Shown in pieces: positions 8,634 to 18,590 of a DNA stretch of 64,000 nucleotides; position 1 is the first letter of the stretch, and each line of letters starts with the position of its first letter. This DNA comes from Terriglobus roseus. GTDB lineage: Bacteria > Acidobacteriota > Terriglobia > Terriglobales > Acidobacteriaceae. The notes beneath the pieces are model-generated. The model was not told the origin of the DNA. It saw nothing but the letters and a program-made list of their open reading frames with translations, and searched no databases. The DNA lies in the NCBI RefSeq assembly GCF_900102185.1, contig NZ_LT629690.1, positions 3,844,001-3,908,000 on the forward strand, given 5' to 3'. Position numbers and translations under genes: made by a program.

Positions 8634-11075
8634 ATGAACCACACTTTGTATCGTTCCGCTGCCGCGCTGGCGCTCGGCTTTGCCGCTGTTGCTTCTGCGC
8701 AGCAAACCCTGACCGCTGCTGACTATGCTCGCGCGGAAAGTCGACTTGCTACCAAGACCGCGTCGCTGGTGGACCACGCTGTGACGCAGGTGACGTGGTT
8801 GAAGAATCCTTCCGCGCCGGAAGGCGGCGACCGATTCTGGTATCGCGATACGGCGAATGGCAACACGACCTTCATGCTGGTGGATGCGGCGAAGAACACG
8901 AAGGCGCCCGCGTTTGACCATGCGCTGATGGCGAATGCGCTGAATGCTGCGGGCATTCGGAATGCAAGCTCAACGAGCCTGCCGATCACCGATATCAGCT
9001 ACGCCGACAGCAACAACACGATTGTTGTGGGTGTGCGTGGTGAGCGTTATCGCTGTGCGATGGCCGCGAGCTACACGTGCACCAAAGAAGCGATTCCACC
9101 TGCGCATCAGCAGGGTGCGCAGCCTGCCGTGAGCACGACCGGCACGGGCGGCAATGCAGGCATGAGCACGAATCCCGCGACGGCTGCGCCGCTGCGTCCG
9201 GGACGTGATGAAGCCGTGGTTTCGCCGGATGGCAAGAAGGCTGCGTTCATTCGCGATTGGAATCTGTGGGTGCGCGACATCTCTACGGGTGAAGAGAAGC
9301 CGCTGACCACGGATGGCGCTTACAACTACGGCTATGCAACGGATAACGCGGGATGGACGCACAGCAATCGTGCGGTGCTGGTGTGGTCGCCTGACTCGAA
9401 GAAGATTGCGACGTTTCAACAGGACCAGCGCAAGACGGGGATGATGTACCTGGTGAGCGCTGCGGTGGGCCATCCTACGCTGGATGCGTGGCCGTATCCG
9501 CTGCCGGGCGATAAAGACGTCACCATGATTGAGCGTGTGGTGATTGATGTGGATGCTGCGAAGGTCGTTCGACTGAAGATGCCTGCGGACCAGCATCGTT
9601 CGTCGTTGTGCGATGACATTAGCTGCCGTGGTGGTGGATGGGATGATGTGCAGTGGAGCGCCGATGCGAAGACACTGGCGTTTCTTTCCACGAGCCGCGA
9701 TCATCGCACGGAAAACTTGCGCATGGCGGATGTGTCCACGGGCGATGTGCGCGATGTGATGAACGAAGTTGCGGCCACTTACTTTGAGAGCGGCAATGGC
9801 AAGGTGAACTGGAAGTATCTGTCGACGCGCAACGAGATTCTTTGGTTCAGCGAGCGTAACAACTGGGGAAATCTTTTCCTGTATGACGCAGGCACCGGAA
9901 AGCTGAAGCATGAAGTCACGAAGGGTGATTGGAATGTGACGCAGGTGTTGCGCGTGGATGAGAAGACGGGCGACATCTTCTTTGAGGGCGTGGGACGCGA
10001 GAAGGGTTGGGATCCGTATTACTCCGCTGTTTATCGCGGCAATCTGGATGGCAAGGGTGTGACGCTGCTGTCGCCGGAGCCGATGAATCATGCGGCAACC
10101 TTCAGCGAAGATGGCAAGTACTTCGTCGACGTGTTCAGCACGCCGCAGGTGCCGCAGACTACTGTGTTGCGCGATGCAACGGGTAAGACGATTGCCGAAG
10201 TTGCGAAGGCGGATATCACTCGGCTGAAGGCTACGGGATGGCAGGCGCCGATCAACATTACGGTGAAGGCTCGTGATGGCAAGACGGACCTGTATGGGTT
10301 GATGTTTAAGCCGTCGAACTTCGATGCAACGAAGAAGTATCCGATTGTGAACTACATCTATCCGGGGCCGCAGACGGGGTCGGTGGGATCACGCAGCTTT
10401 TCGGCGGCGCGTGGCGATAGCCCGGCGTTGGCGGAGTTGGGATTCATTGTGGTTTCCATCGACGGCATGGGAACACCGTGGCGCAGCAAGAAGTTTCATG
10501 ATGCTTACTTTGGCGATATGGGCGACAACACGTTGCCGGACCAGGTGGCAGGCATGAAGGAGTTGGCTGCGAAGAACGCGTGGATCGACATTGATAAGGC
10601 CGGCATCTGGGGACACAGTGGTGGTGGATTTGCCACGGCGGATGCGATGTTCCGCTATCCGGATTTCTTCAAGGTGGGTTGGAGCGAGAGCGGCAACCAC
10701 GAGAATCGGAACTATGAAGATGACTGGGCTGAGAAGTGGATTGGTCTGGATGACGCTGCGAACAAGAAGGCTTATGACGACGCAGCCAACGAAGCGCATG
10801 CAGCAAATCTGAAGGGCAAGCTGATGCTGGTGCACGGAACGATGGATGACAACGTTCCGCCGAACAACACGCTTGTGGTTGTGGACGCGTTGATGAAGGC
10901 GAACAAGGACTTTGATCTGCTGATGGTTCCGAATGCGCACCACGGCTATGCGGATCAGGCGTATTACATCATGCGTCGTCGTTGGGATTACTTTGTGAAG
11001 AACCTTGCGGGTGGCATGCCGCCGAAGGAGTATCCACTGGCAATGCCGCAGGCTCAGGCGGGACGTCGACGGTAG
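8634..11075 (+). CDS. Secreted S9 family prolyl (dipeptidyl-peptidase IV-like) peptidase
   Basis: 813 residues: a Sec signal peptide (MNHTLYRSAAALALGFAAVASAQ), a DPP IV-type eight-bladed propeller (about 90-530), and a C-terminal alpha/beta-hydrolase domain. The catalytic triad is visible: nucleophile Ser in GHSGGG (about S662), Asp in MDDNVPPNN, and His in NAHHGY (about H770). DPP IV-type enzymes remove X-Pro dipeptides from peptides in the periplasm, consistent with a protein-degrading soil lifestyle. A GTG further upstream (8577) is in frame, but the ATG at 8634 begins the signal peptide. A strong bidirectional terminator follows. Confidence 0.92.
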   Translation: MNHTLYRSAAALALGFAAVASAQQTLTAADYARAESRLATKTASLVDHAVTQVTWLKNPSAPEGGDRFWYRDTANGNTTFMLVDAAKNTKAPAFDHALMANALNAAGIRNASSTSLPITDISYADSNNTIVVGVRGERYRCAMAASYTCTKEAIPPAHQQGAQPAVSTTGTGGNAGMSTNPATAAPLRPGRDEAVVSPDGKKAAFIRDWNLWVRDISTGEEKPLTTDGAYNYGYATDNAGWTHSNRAVLVWSPDSKKIATFQQDQRKTGMMYLVSAAVGHPTLDAWPYPLPGDKDVTMIERVVIDVDAAKVVRLKMPADQHRSSLCDDISCRGGGWDDVQWSADAKTLAFLSTSRDHRTENLRMADVSTGDVRDVMNEVAATYFESGNGKVNWKYLSTRNEILWFSERNNWGNLFLYDAGTGKLKHEVTKGDWNVTQVLRVDEKTGDIFFEGVGREKGWDPYYSAVYRGNLDGKGVTLLSPEPMNHAATFSEDGKYFVDVFSTPQVPQTTVLRDATGKTIAEVAKADITRLKATGWQAPINITVKARDGKTDLYGLMFKPSNFDATKKYPIVNYIYPGPQTGSVGSRSFSAARGDSPALAELGFIVVSIDGMGTPWRSKKFHDAYFGDMGDNTLPDQVAGMKELAAKNAWIDIDKAGIWGHSGGGFATADAMFRYPDFFKVGWSESGNHENRNYEDDWAEKWIGLDDAANKKAYDDAANEAHAANLKGKLMLVHGTMDDNVPPNNTLVVVDALMKANKDFDLLMVPNAHHGYADQAYYIMRRRWDYFVKNLAGGMPPKEYPLAMPQAQAGRRR

Positions 11076-11090
11076 TCACAACTTAGATAG

Positions 11091-11135
11091 ACAAAGAAAA
11101 ACGCAGCGTCTTGATGGCGCTGCGTTTTTCTTTGT
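11091..11135. terminator. Bidirectional intrinsic terminator (18-bp perfect stem)
   Basis: Perfect inverted repeat: ACAAAGAAAAACGCAGCG at 11091-11108 pairs with 11118-11135 across a 9-nt loop. The A-rich outer stem gives a T-run on either strand. It serves both the S9 peptidase and the convergent lipoprotein gene. Confidence 0.9.
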
Positions 11136-11143
11136 GTGTATGT

Positions 11144-11770
11144 CTACTGCACTACGCCGCTGTCGTCAGTGGGTTTGGTTGCGGCCTGCACCTTCCAGCC
11201 GTCGTTCGTTAAAACGAGAACGGTGGTGGCTTGATTGGTTGCAGCGAGCGCTGTTGCGAGGCCGGGGAAGGCGTTTTGTGTTTCGGGGGCTTGCGCCCAG
11301 TCCTTCACGTCGCCGAGGGTGTAGGTGTAACTAACCGTGGTGGTGGTGCCAGGCTGCGTGCCGGAGTAGGTGTTGCTGAGAATGTCTTTCACGCGGCGAT
11401 GCGCGTAGCAGAAGTTGCCGTAGCCGGGATTGTTGGGATCCGGTGTCCAGTTGGAGCGACCTTTGTCGGTGAGGTCATAGCTGTTGGCGGCTGTCTTGAG
11501 GACGAGCAGCTTTGTCTTTTCTACGGGTGTGCGCGAGAGCAAGCCTTGATCGACGAGTGCGTCGAAGGGGCGAATCTTGTCTGTGTCGTCCTGTGCGTGC
11601 TGTTGGGGAAGCTGAATCGGTTGTTTCCAAAGGCATTCCGGCCACTGATCGTAATAGTGATTGATGGCGGTCTTCAGGTTGCCGGTCTCATCCTTTGGGG
11701 TTTTGCAGCCGGTGACCGCAACGATGGTGATAACAGCAGCCGTAATGATGGAGCGAGATCCAAGGCGCAT
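11144..11770 (-). CDS. Putative lipoprotein of unknown function
   Basis: 208 residues. The N-terminus is a lipoprotein signal (basic MRLGSR, hydrophobic core, lipobox VTGC with C22), so the product should be lipid-anchored in the cell envelope. The mature part is soluble, with a predicted mixed fold, a YDLTDKGR stretch, a FCYAHRRVKDI segment and a Thr-rich strand region (TTTTVSYTYTLGDV). I do not recognise the family. It ends convergently against the S9 peptidase terminator and lies upstream of, and divergent from, the DUF4126 gene. Confidence 0.7.
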   Translation of the reverse strand: MRLGSRSIITAAVITIVAVTGCKTPKDETGNLKTAINHYYDQWPECLWKQPIQLPQQHAQDDTDKIRPFDALVDQGLLSRTPVEKTKLLVLKTAANSYDLTDKGRSNWTPDPNNPGYGNFCYAHRRVKDILSNTYSGTQPGTTTTVSYTYTLGDVKDWAQAPETQNAFPGLATALAATNQATTVLVLTNDGWKVQAATKPTDDSGVVQ

Positions 11771-11881
11771 TCTGATCCAGTCTCAACTTTCCTGCCGACG
11801 CTTTCTGGATGGCGGCGGCCAGTGGGTTTGGATGCAATTGTGCGACGAAAAGCCTGTCCGTTTCCGTTTTCATCGTGCATT

Positions 11882-12403
11882 ATGAGAGCCATGAATCTTC
11901 TACTGGTTGCGCTGCTCGGCGGGTGTTCAGGTTTGCGGACCTTCACACCTTTAGCGGTTTTGTGCTGGTTTGCGTGGCGAAACGTGATTCATTTCTCGGG
12001 ATGGAGAAACTTTACGGCGTCGTTGATCACCGTGATTATCGTTACGGTGATTGCGCTGGGTGAGCTGATCAACGACAAGTTGCCCAAGACGCCTTCGCGA
12101 TTGATCCCACCGCAACAGATTGCTCGCATGACGGCTGCCGGATTTGTGGGGCTGTTGGTGGCACAGCCGCTGCTGCTGTCGCCGATCCTCGCGATTGTGA
12201 CTGGAGCGATTGGTGCGGTGGTGGGAACTTATACGGGATGGTTCGTTCGTTCACGTACCGTGGCGGCGCTGAAGTGCCCTGATCTTCCCATTGCTCTGTT
12301 GGAAGACGCTGTGGCGATTGGGTTGAGCATCACCTTCCTGCACCTGATTGCGGTACACAGCGTGCTGTTCCTTGGGAACCAGGGGATTGGATTCGGCAAG
12401 TAA
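11882..12403 (+). CDS. DUF4126-type integral membrane protein
   Basis: 173 residues, almost wholly hydrophobic, with four predicted membrane segments (about 5-25, 38-58, 82-125 and 145-165). The GLRTFTPLAVL stretch near the N-terminus and GELINDKLPKTPSR after helix 2 match what I know of DUF4126. Function unknown. The frame is open upstream to 11231, but that part runs antisense through the lipoprotein gene. ATG at 11882 or 11891 is the real start; there is no strong ribosome site at either. Confidence 0.72.
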   Translation: MRAMNLLLVALLGGCSGLRTFTPLAVLCWFAWRNVIHFSGWRNFTASLITVIIVTVIALGELINDKLPKTPSRLIPPQQIARMTAAGFVGLLVAQPLLLSPILAIVTGAIGAVVGTYTGWFVRSRTVAALKCPDLPIALLEDAVAIGLSITFLHLIAVHSVLFLGNQGIGFGK

Positions 12404-12420
12404 GTTTTTTACGGCATAAG

Positions 12421-12453
12421 AAAAGCCCGCTCATGAATCATGAGCGGGCTTTT
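12421..12453. terminator. Bidirectional intrinsic terminator
   Basis: AAAAGCCCGCTCA (12421-12433) pairs with TGAGCGGGCTTTT (12441-12453) across a 7-nt loop. It sits between the convergent DUF4126 and epimerase genes and has a T-run on each strand. Confidence 0.9.
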
Positions 12454-12467
12454 TGCTGCGAGTTTGT

Positions 12468-13451
12468 TTAGCAGTCGATGCCGGCGTCCTTCAGGCACTG
12501 CTTCAGGCCTGCCATGCTGATGCGGGTAGAGGATTCCTTGATCTCTGCCTTGGTGGTGCCGGGGCCAGAGTTCCAGTGCGTTTCGAGGCTGACGCCATAG
12601 CGGTAGCCGTCGCGCTTGAGAGCCTTCAACTGGCCAGTCCAATCGATGAGGCCCTTGCCCACGGGCTCCCATTGGAACGGACGCTTGCTGCCTTCGGGGT
12701 TACGCGAAACGGACTTCACGTGCATGTGGCCGATACGCTTCTTCGGCAGCGCGTTGTAATCGTCTGGATACGGAACATCGCCGGGGAACGAACCGGAGTT
12801 GCCGGGATCCCAGTTGAGCATGAGCGATGGGTTGGTTACGCGGGAGAGTGTCGCCGCTGCTTCCTTGCCGGAGCCTGTGTTGCAGGCCATTTCGTTCTCA
12901 AGGATGAGAACCATCTTCTGCTTGCCAGCGATCGTTGCGGCCTTGTCCAACGCTGCGTCCATGTCCTTGCGGAAGGGCGCGGCATCTTCAATACGCCAGA
13001 AGTCGAAGCAGCGGATGCGATCTGTGCCGAAGTTTCTTGCAGCGGCGATGGCGGCTTCCAGCAGTTCAAACTGATCGGAAAGGTCTTTGGGAATCTTGGT
13101 GGCATCTTTGGTGCCGCCATCCTTTGAGAGCGGCGCGCCGGGGAAATTGCTCTTGAAGAGCGGGGTGCCTGCGTCCGTGACCTTCAGGTTGTACTTGGCG
13201 AGAATCTTCTTCGCGTCTGCTGTTTCCTGCTCGTTCAGCTTCGTGATGTTCTTGCCGTTCACGTCGCGAACTTCAATCCACGACAGGCCGAAATCGTTGG
13301 CGGCGATGTGGCAGGAATGTTCGAAGTCCGAACCAATCTCATCGGCAATGACCGCGAGGCGGAAGGGACAGTTCTTCGCCTCAGCGCGCAGCGTTGCGGC
13401 GAACAGAGCGAACGAGCCAGTCGCAACAAACTGGCGGCGATTCAGATGCAT
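12468..13451 (-). CDS. Exported sugar phosphate isomerase/epimerase-like TIM-barrel protein
   Basis: 327 residues. The leader NRRQFVATGSFALFAATLRAEA has twin-Arg character and a cleavable tail, so export is likely. The rest is an AP-endonuclease-2-like TIM barrel: early LAVIADEIGSDFE, metal-site type Glu in ILENEMACN (about residue 190), the LNWDPGNSG block, HMHVKSV, and the C-terminal SLETHW. Family members are divalent-metal sugar isomerases or epimerases; the substrate is unknown. AGGAGG lies 8 nt before the ATG at 13451, which decides the start over a longer open frame to 13616. Confidence 0.85.
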   Translation of the reverse strand: MHLNRRQFVATGSFALFAATLRAEAKNCPFRLAVIADEIGSDFEHSCHIAANDFGLSWIEVRDVNGKNITKLNEQETADAKKILAKYNLKVTDAGTPLFKSNFPGAPLSKDGGTKDATKIPKDLSDQFELLEAAIAAARNFGTDRIRCFDFWRIEDAAPFRKDMDAALDKAATIAGKQKMVLILENEMACNTGSGKEAAATLSRVTNPSLMLNWDPGNSGSFPGDVPYPDDYNALPKKRIGHMHVKSVSRNPEGSKRPFQWEPVGKGLIDWTGQLKALKRDGYRYGVSLETHWNSGPGTTKAEIKESSTRISMAGLKQCLKDAGIDC

Positions 13452-13527
13452 TGGTAGGACCTCCTGAAGGGACGCTGCCATCTTAGCGCAAGCGTATGGC
13501 GACTTGTCGAAACAAGAAGCGCCAATT

Positions 13528-14805
13528 TCAGCGCACGTCGAGTGCGACAATCTCCGCTGGGCCTGCGATGCCGTCTTCCACGCTGGTGGTGAGTACCGCT
13601 TCAAAGTCGCGATCACGGTTGGCGCGACCGATACGGCGCTCTAACTCGCGTACATGTTCAGGGTTGGCGAGAAACTCCCCCGCTGCGGCAGTACCACTCA
13701 TGCCGATGCCTGCTGCGATGAGGCACACGCTGCCGAGCGGTTCACAGTGGACGCGAGCGATGATGGCGTAATCGCGATTGATGGTGGTCATCTTGTCGCG
13801 CAGACGGATGCTCCACTGCTTATTGTTCGGGTCCTGACGGTCGCGGATGTAATACGACTCCTCATCGCTACCGGCGAAGCGATAACGCAATGGATCAATG
13901 AGTTTGAGGGTCCACTGGTTGGAGAGGCCACCGATGAAGATGGCTGGGCCTTCGCGCAGTTCGTTCAGGTTGGTACCCAGGTTCAGCCGGACGCGAACCG
14001 GGCGGTGCTGCTGCTCCACGACCGACTCCAGCTTCATCATGGCGATGACGTCAGAGAAGACGACGTTTTCGCCGATGACCTGGTGATCAAAGAAGGTGCC
14101 GGACGCGGGAAGGGTGGTGTCCGCCAGATCCATGGCGTGGGCGACGGCCTGCTCCGTGGTGTTTGCCCAGCCGGGGCCTTTGCGATGGACGCTCATGGGC
14201 AGGCAGTACGTAATTGGACCATCGGCGGCGAAAAGCGGTCGCCAGAGATCGTCCATGGGAGTGCTGCGCATGCGGTACCAGCCTGCGAAGCCTGCTCCGG
14301 CCAGAAGGACAAGCACGCCTGCCAGGACGGGCAATAGCCAATGACGCCGTGGAGGAGCGGACGCAGTTTCCAGAACGACCGGGGCGATCTGCGGCGCAGA
14401 CGATGGCTCGGAGACTACCTCCGGTTCATGTTCGCGACCGGGAAGAAATTCCGGGATGTAGGAGCCGGGGGTGAGTTCGATCCGCAGCTCTGAGGCGTGC
14501 GCGTCTTCGTGGTAGTACTGCGCGATCCGCTTTCGAATCTCTGCGATGGTGACGCGGACGATTGGGTCGGAGGCGGTGTCATAGTCACTGGATCGTCCGA
14601 AGACGTCGATACCGAGAGTGCGCTCTTTGAGCTGGGGGCCACGGCCCTCGAGAGTCTCCTCGACGATGTAACCGAGCAGCGTGGGGTACCGTTTGCTGTT
14701 GCGGAAGTGACTGGATTGCAACAGACGGTCGAGTTGTGCGCGTACGCGGTCCTTCTCCTCAGCGGAGAGCGCTGCGATGGCGTGGGGGGTGGGGGAACTG
14801 GCCAT
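13528..14805 (-). CDS. Membrane-anchored protein with N-terminal regulator-like domain, function unknown
   Basis: About 425 residues. Residues 10-100 (RNSKRYPTLLGYIVE ... LKERTLGIDVFGRSSDYDT ... VRVTIAEIRKRIAQYY) form a conserved alpha-helical block that I know from many large Acidobacteria proteins, often N-terminal to signalling or regulatory modules. A Pro/Glu-rich linker leads to a single membrane span (about 155-175, LLPVLAGVLVLLAGAGFAGWY) and a roughly 240-residue extracytoplasmic domain I do not recognise. The topology (DNA-binding-like inside, sensor-like outside) resembles CadC/ToxR regulators, but that is inference. ATG at 14805; an in-frame GTG at 14817 is possible. Divergent from the second receptor gene. 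Confidence 0.65.
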   Translation of the reverse strand: MASSPTPHAIAALSAEEKDRVRAQLDRLLQSSHFRNSKRYPTLLGYIVEETLEGRGPQLKERTLGIDVFGRSSDYDTASDPIVRVTIAEIRKRIAQYYHEDAHASELRIELTPGSYIPEFLPGREHEPEVVSEPSSAPQIAPVVLETASAPPRRHWLLPVLAGVLVLLAGAGFAGWYRMRSTPMDDLWRPLFAADGPITYCLPMSVHRKGPGWANTTEQAVAHAMDLADTTLPASGTFFDHQVIGENVVFSDVIAMMKLESVVEQQHRPVRVRLNLGTNLNELREGPAIFIGGLSNQWTLKLIDPLRYRFAGSDEESYYIRDRQDPNNKQWSIRLRDKMTTINRDYAIIARVHCEPLGSVCLIAAGIGMSGTAAAGEFLANPEHVRELERRIGRANRDRDFEAVLTTSVEDGIAGPAEIVALDVR

Positions 14806-15079
14806 AACTGCTTTCACTTCGAAACGACGAGGCCAAGAATAGGCCTTTTATCCTTGCGTTCGCAACTCTTTACCTCCTCTTAACCTGCCCTTTTGCTTCA
14901 AGCAGATACGGCGATTTACGCCTCCGTTCATACCCGAAGGCACTGACGGGTTGTTTTCCCGCGTGCCTAGACTCCGTGGGTTGTTAAGAACACCGTCTCC
15001 GCTGCCGTGAAAGGCGGTACGCCAAATCGCGGCAGTGGATGTGCCCACGCAAGAGCCCACACGAAGGCAAAGGATAACT

Positions 15080-18000
15080 ATGAACCGCAACAGCAGTAAT
15101 TTTTGGATGAGCCAGATGACGGCACCCGCGAGCATTGCGCGGGCCGCCGTCATACTTTCCGTACTGGGAGGCGCCGGTGTGGCGCATGCCCAATTGACGA
15201 CAGCAGACATTATTGGGACCGTGACCGACGCCTCTGGCGCGGCAATGCCAAACGCAAGTGTCACGCTGAAGAGTCTTGCCACGAACCAAAGCCGCACGGC
15301 GACCACAGATGCCAGCGGCAACTACCTGTTTACCCTGCTGCAGCCGGGACACTACCGCATTACAGTGACCAGCAACGGATTCAAGTCCACCACGGTGACG
15401 GACCTGGGAGTGGAAGCCGGTGACCGTGCACGTTCTGACGTGAAGCTGGAACTGGGCAATGTGAACGAGACCGTCACAGTCGAAGCGCAGACTCCGCTGC
15501 TGCAGAGCGAGAACGCGACCGTCAGCTCAACCGTGACGGCGCAGAGCGTGCAGGACCTGCCGCTGAATGGCCGCAACTATGTACAGCTGGTGCAACTGGT
15601 TCCCGGAGCGAACGAAGGCCCCGGCAACGGTTTGACCAGCGGCGGCCGACCGGACGATCGTCGTCAGTCAAGCTCGTTCAGCGTGAACGGACAGGACGAT
15701 ACGCTGAACAACTTCATCATTGATGGCTTTGACAACAACGAGCGCGTGATTGGTACCAGCGGCGTTCGTCCGAATGTGGAAGGCATTCAGGAGATCACCG
15801 TTCAGACGAACAGCTATGCACCGGAAGCCGGACGTACGGCGGGTGGCGTGGTGAACATTGTTACGAAGAGCGGATCGAATACCTTCCACGGCAGCGCCTA
15901 CGAATATCTTCGCAACGATGTCTTCGATTCGCGGCAGGTGTTGCAGACAACTGGCAGCAAGCCAGAACTACGGCAGAACCAGTTTGGTGGATCGATTGGT
16001 GGACGTATCTGGCGAGATCGGACGTTCTTCTTTGGTGACTATGAAGGCTTCCGCCAGGTGACTGGAGTCACCTATCAAAACACGGTGCCGACCATTGATG
16101 AGTACAACAACATCAACAGCATTGGCGGCGGCAGTCCGCAGGCGCTGGTGGCGCAGGGTGCGGGAACGCAGGGATATGCGATCAATCCGATTGCGTTGAA
16201 CTACCTGAAGCTGTTCCCGGCACCGAATCGCGCGGGGTTAACGAACAACTACGTCATCAGCCCGAACAAGACACAGTTCAGCAATGTGTTTGATGTGCGT
16301 GTTGATCATCGTTTCAACGCGAGCAATCTGTTCTTTGGTCGTTACACGTACAACCATGTGGATTCGTTTACGCCGCCGGGGTTGGGTGTGGTGAACGGAT
16401 TGGAAATCTCAGGTGGTCGCTATAACTTTTCCGGTCCTGCGACGAACGCGGCACAACAGTACGCCTTCGACTACACGCATATCTTTTCGCAGAACCTGCT
16501 GATGGATTTGAAGGCGGGGTATACGCGCATTAACAACCTGTCGTTGCCGCTGAACTATGGCAAGAACGCGGATACGACGGTGGGCTTTGGTCCGAATATG
16601 AACTTCAGCCAGTACTCGAATGTGTTGACGCCGATTCAGTTTGGTCCGTTCAACGACATTGGTGATGGCGCGTACGTTCCGCTGCAGGACATTGACAACA
16701 CGTTCCAGTACAGCGGGGCGGTGAGTTGGACGAAGGGCAATCACAATGTGAAGTTTGGGGCGGGGCTTATCCGCAGACAGGCTCGCAATGTACAGAGTGC
16801 GTTTCCTGCAGGCCAGTATGGCTTTGGTCTGATCAGCGACAACGTTCCGGGCAATCAGAAGAAGCAGCAGGACAATCAACTGGCCAGTTCGCTGGTGGGT
16901 GCGTTCTCGTCTGCGAGCCGCAACTATGACCTGGTGCCACCTGACTATCGTTCGTGGGAGCCGAGCTTCTTCGCACAGGATAGCTGGAAGGCGACGCCCA
17001 ATCTGACGGTGATCTATGGCGTTCGGTATGACCTGTTCACGCCGTTCACGGAAGCGCATGGTCGGATTTCAAACTTTGACTTCGACCAGGCGAAGACGCT
17101 GAACGCCACGAACATTGCGCAGGCGCTGAAGGTGCCGGGGCAGAACGGTGTGGGCGGTACGGCAGGCATTGGGACCGACTACAGCAATGTGGCTCCACGA
17201 CTGGGTTTCTCTTGGTCTGTGTCGCCGAATACGGTGCTGCGTGGTGGCTATGGTCTGAGCTACTTCCCGGGCAACTACACGTCGAACGCTGATCTGAAGA
17301 ATGCGCCGTTTGTTTCGGTGTATTCGCCGAACTGCGTGTCGTCGATCGGCTATCAGATTCAGGCGTCGCAGGGCGTTGCTCCTACGGCGACGAATCCGGA
17401 TTGCGGCACGGTACCGGGTGCTTATCCGACGTTCAGCCAAGGCTTGCCGCTGCCGGTGGCGCAGACGATCAACTCGCCGGGGCTTAGCTTCATTGCGGAG
17501 TCGACGAAGTTCCGGTCTGCAATGATTCAGCAGTTCAACCTGCAGGTGCAGCAGCAGTTTGGCGCCAATGTGTTCACGATTGGTTATGTGGGCAACCTGG
17601 GCCAGCACCTGCCGCAGACGATCAACGACATCAACGTGCCGAAGCCGGGTAACAGCGTGAGTGGCGGTGCTTCGAGTGCGCGTCCGCTGAGCGCTGCTCT
17701 GCCGAACCTGGCGGGTGTGGGATGGATGTTGAGCGAAGGCGTGTCGAACTACAACTCGTTGCAGACGAGCTTCCAGAGGCGTTTTGTGAAGGGGCTGTCG
17801 TTTGACGCGAACTACACCTGGGCGAAGGGCATGAACGATGTGACCGGCTTCAGCCAGGAGGGTGCGCAGGGTGCTTACAACGCCGATCCCACGAACATTC
17901 GGAACATTGACTATGGCATTGCGGAAAACGATATTCAGAACCGCTTTGCTCTGTCGTTGAACTACCAGTTCTGGGCAGGACACCAGTTTGGCAATGCGTT

Positions 18001-18496
18001 GGAGCGGGTCGCGTTCGGTGGATGGCAGATGAACACGATCAGCGTATGGCAGACGGGTAAACCGTTCTCCATCCTGAACAACACGTCGGCAGGCGGCTAT
18101 AACAACCGCGCTACGCCGATCAACAACGGCGGCACCGACCGTCCGAACCTGATTGGCGATCCGCGCGCGGGTGGTCAGAGCTTTGCGCACTGGTTCAACA
18201 CGGCGGCGTTTGCGCCACAGCCGCTGGGAACCGTGGGTAACGTGCAGCGCAATTCGCTGTTTGGACCCCACTTCCGCCACGTGGATCTGTCGCTGTTCAA
18301 GGACTTCGCGGTGACGGAGCGCGCCAAGATTCAGTTCCGCGCCGAGGCGTTCAACATTTCGAACACTCCGAGCTGGATCATTAGCCAGGGCAGCGGCAAT
18401 GTGCAGCTTGGCAACACGGCTTTCGGCACGGTAACGGCAGTGGACCCCAATTACACGCCACGCCTGATCCAATTTGCGCTGAAGCTCAACTTTTAA
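15080..18496 (+). CDS. Oar-like TonB-dependent receptor with carboxypeptidase regulatory domain
   Basis: 1138 residues. Signal peptide (FWMSQMTAPASIARAAVILS ... VAHAQ), carboxypeptidase-regulatory-like domain (ADIIGTVTDASGAAMPNASV onward), plug with the LPLNGRNYVQLVQLVPG motif, NNFIIDGFDNNE, and a barrel closing with LKLNF. Same architecture as the receptors at 213 and 55302, but a distinct sequence; the ligand is unknown. AAGGA followed by TAACT places the ATG at 15080, in preference to an in-frame GTG at 15035. A hairpin (18557-18581) follows the stop. The upstream divergent membrane-anchored gene could be its regulator, which is inference from position only. Confidence 0.9.
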   Translation: MNRNSSNFWMSQMTAPASIARAAVILSVLGGAGVAHAQLTTADIIGTVTDASGAAMPNASVTLKSLATNQSRTATTDASGNYLFTLLQPGHYRITVTSNGFKSTTVTDLGVEAGDRARSDVKLELGNVNETVTVEAQTPLLQSENATVSSTVTAQSVQDLPLNGRNYVQLVQLVPGANEGPGNGLTSGGRPDDRRQSSSFSVNGQDDTLNNFIIDGFDNNERVIGTSGVRPNVEGIQEITVQTNSYAPEAGRTAGGVVNIVTKSGSNTFHGSAYEYLRNDVFDSRQVLQTTGSKPELRQNQFGGSIGGRIWRDRTFFFGDYEGFRQVTGVTYQNTVPTIDEYNNINSIGGGSPQALVAQGAGTQGYAINPIALNYLKLFPAPNRAGLTNNYVISPNKTQFSNVFDVRVDHRFNASNLFFGRYTYNHVDSFTPPGLGVVNGLEISGGRYNFSGPATNAAQQYAFDYTHIFSQNLLMDLKAGYTRINNLSLPLNYGKNADTTVGFGPNMNFSQYSNVLTPIQFGPFNDIGDGAYVPLQDIDNTFQYSGAVSWTKGNHNVKFGAGLIRRQARNVQSAFPAGQYGFGLISDNVPGNQKKQQDNQLASSLVGAFSSASRNYDLVPPDYRSWEPSFFAQDSWKATPNLTVIYGVRYDLFTPFTEAHGRISNFDFDQAKTLNATNIAQALKVPGQNGVGGTAGIGTDYSNVAPRLGFSWSVSPNTVLRGGYGLSYFPGNYTSNADLKNAPFVSVYSPNCVSSIGYQIQASQGVAPTATNPDCGTVPGAYPTFSQGLPLPVAQTINSPGLSFIAESTKFRSAMIQQFNLQVQQQFGANVFTIGYVGNLGQHLPQTINDINVPKPGNSVSGGASSARPLSAALPNLAGVGWMLSEGVSNYNSLQTSFQRRFVKGLSFDANYTWAKGMNDVTGFSQEGAQGAYNADPTNIRNIDYGIAENDIQNRFALSLNYQFWAGHQFGNALERVAFGGWQMNTISVWQTGKPFSILNNTSAGGYNNRATPINNGGTDRPNLIGDPRAGGQSFAHWFNTAAFAPQPLGTVGNVQRNSLFGPHFRHVDLSLFKDFAVTERAKIQFRAEAFNISNTPSWIISQGSGNVQLGNTAFGTVTAVDPNYTPRLIQFALKLNF

Positions 18497-18556
18497 CTTC
18501 GGAACGCGGTCCCAATCCGTATTGGAAGACAAGAAAACATAAACGTAGTGCCTCCT

Positions 18557-18590
18557 GCCGGACAGCTAATCACTGTCCGGCGATTTTCTT
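18557..18590 (+). terminator. Nested hairpin terminator after the second receptor
   Basis: The inner stem GCCGGACAG (18557-18565) pairs with CTGTCCGGC (18573-18581) and is followed by the T-rich tract GATTTTCTTTC. An outer 8-bp pair, GCCTCCTG (18550-18557) with CAGGAGGC (18592-18599), encloses the whole element, including the T-tract. Confidence 0.7.

Noticed and set aside
17069-18532. 487-codon minus-strand frame
   Set aside because: Antisense to the second receptor; Arg/His/Val-rich with no domain, a typical mirror frame.
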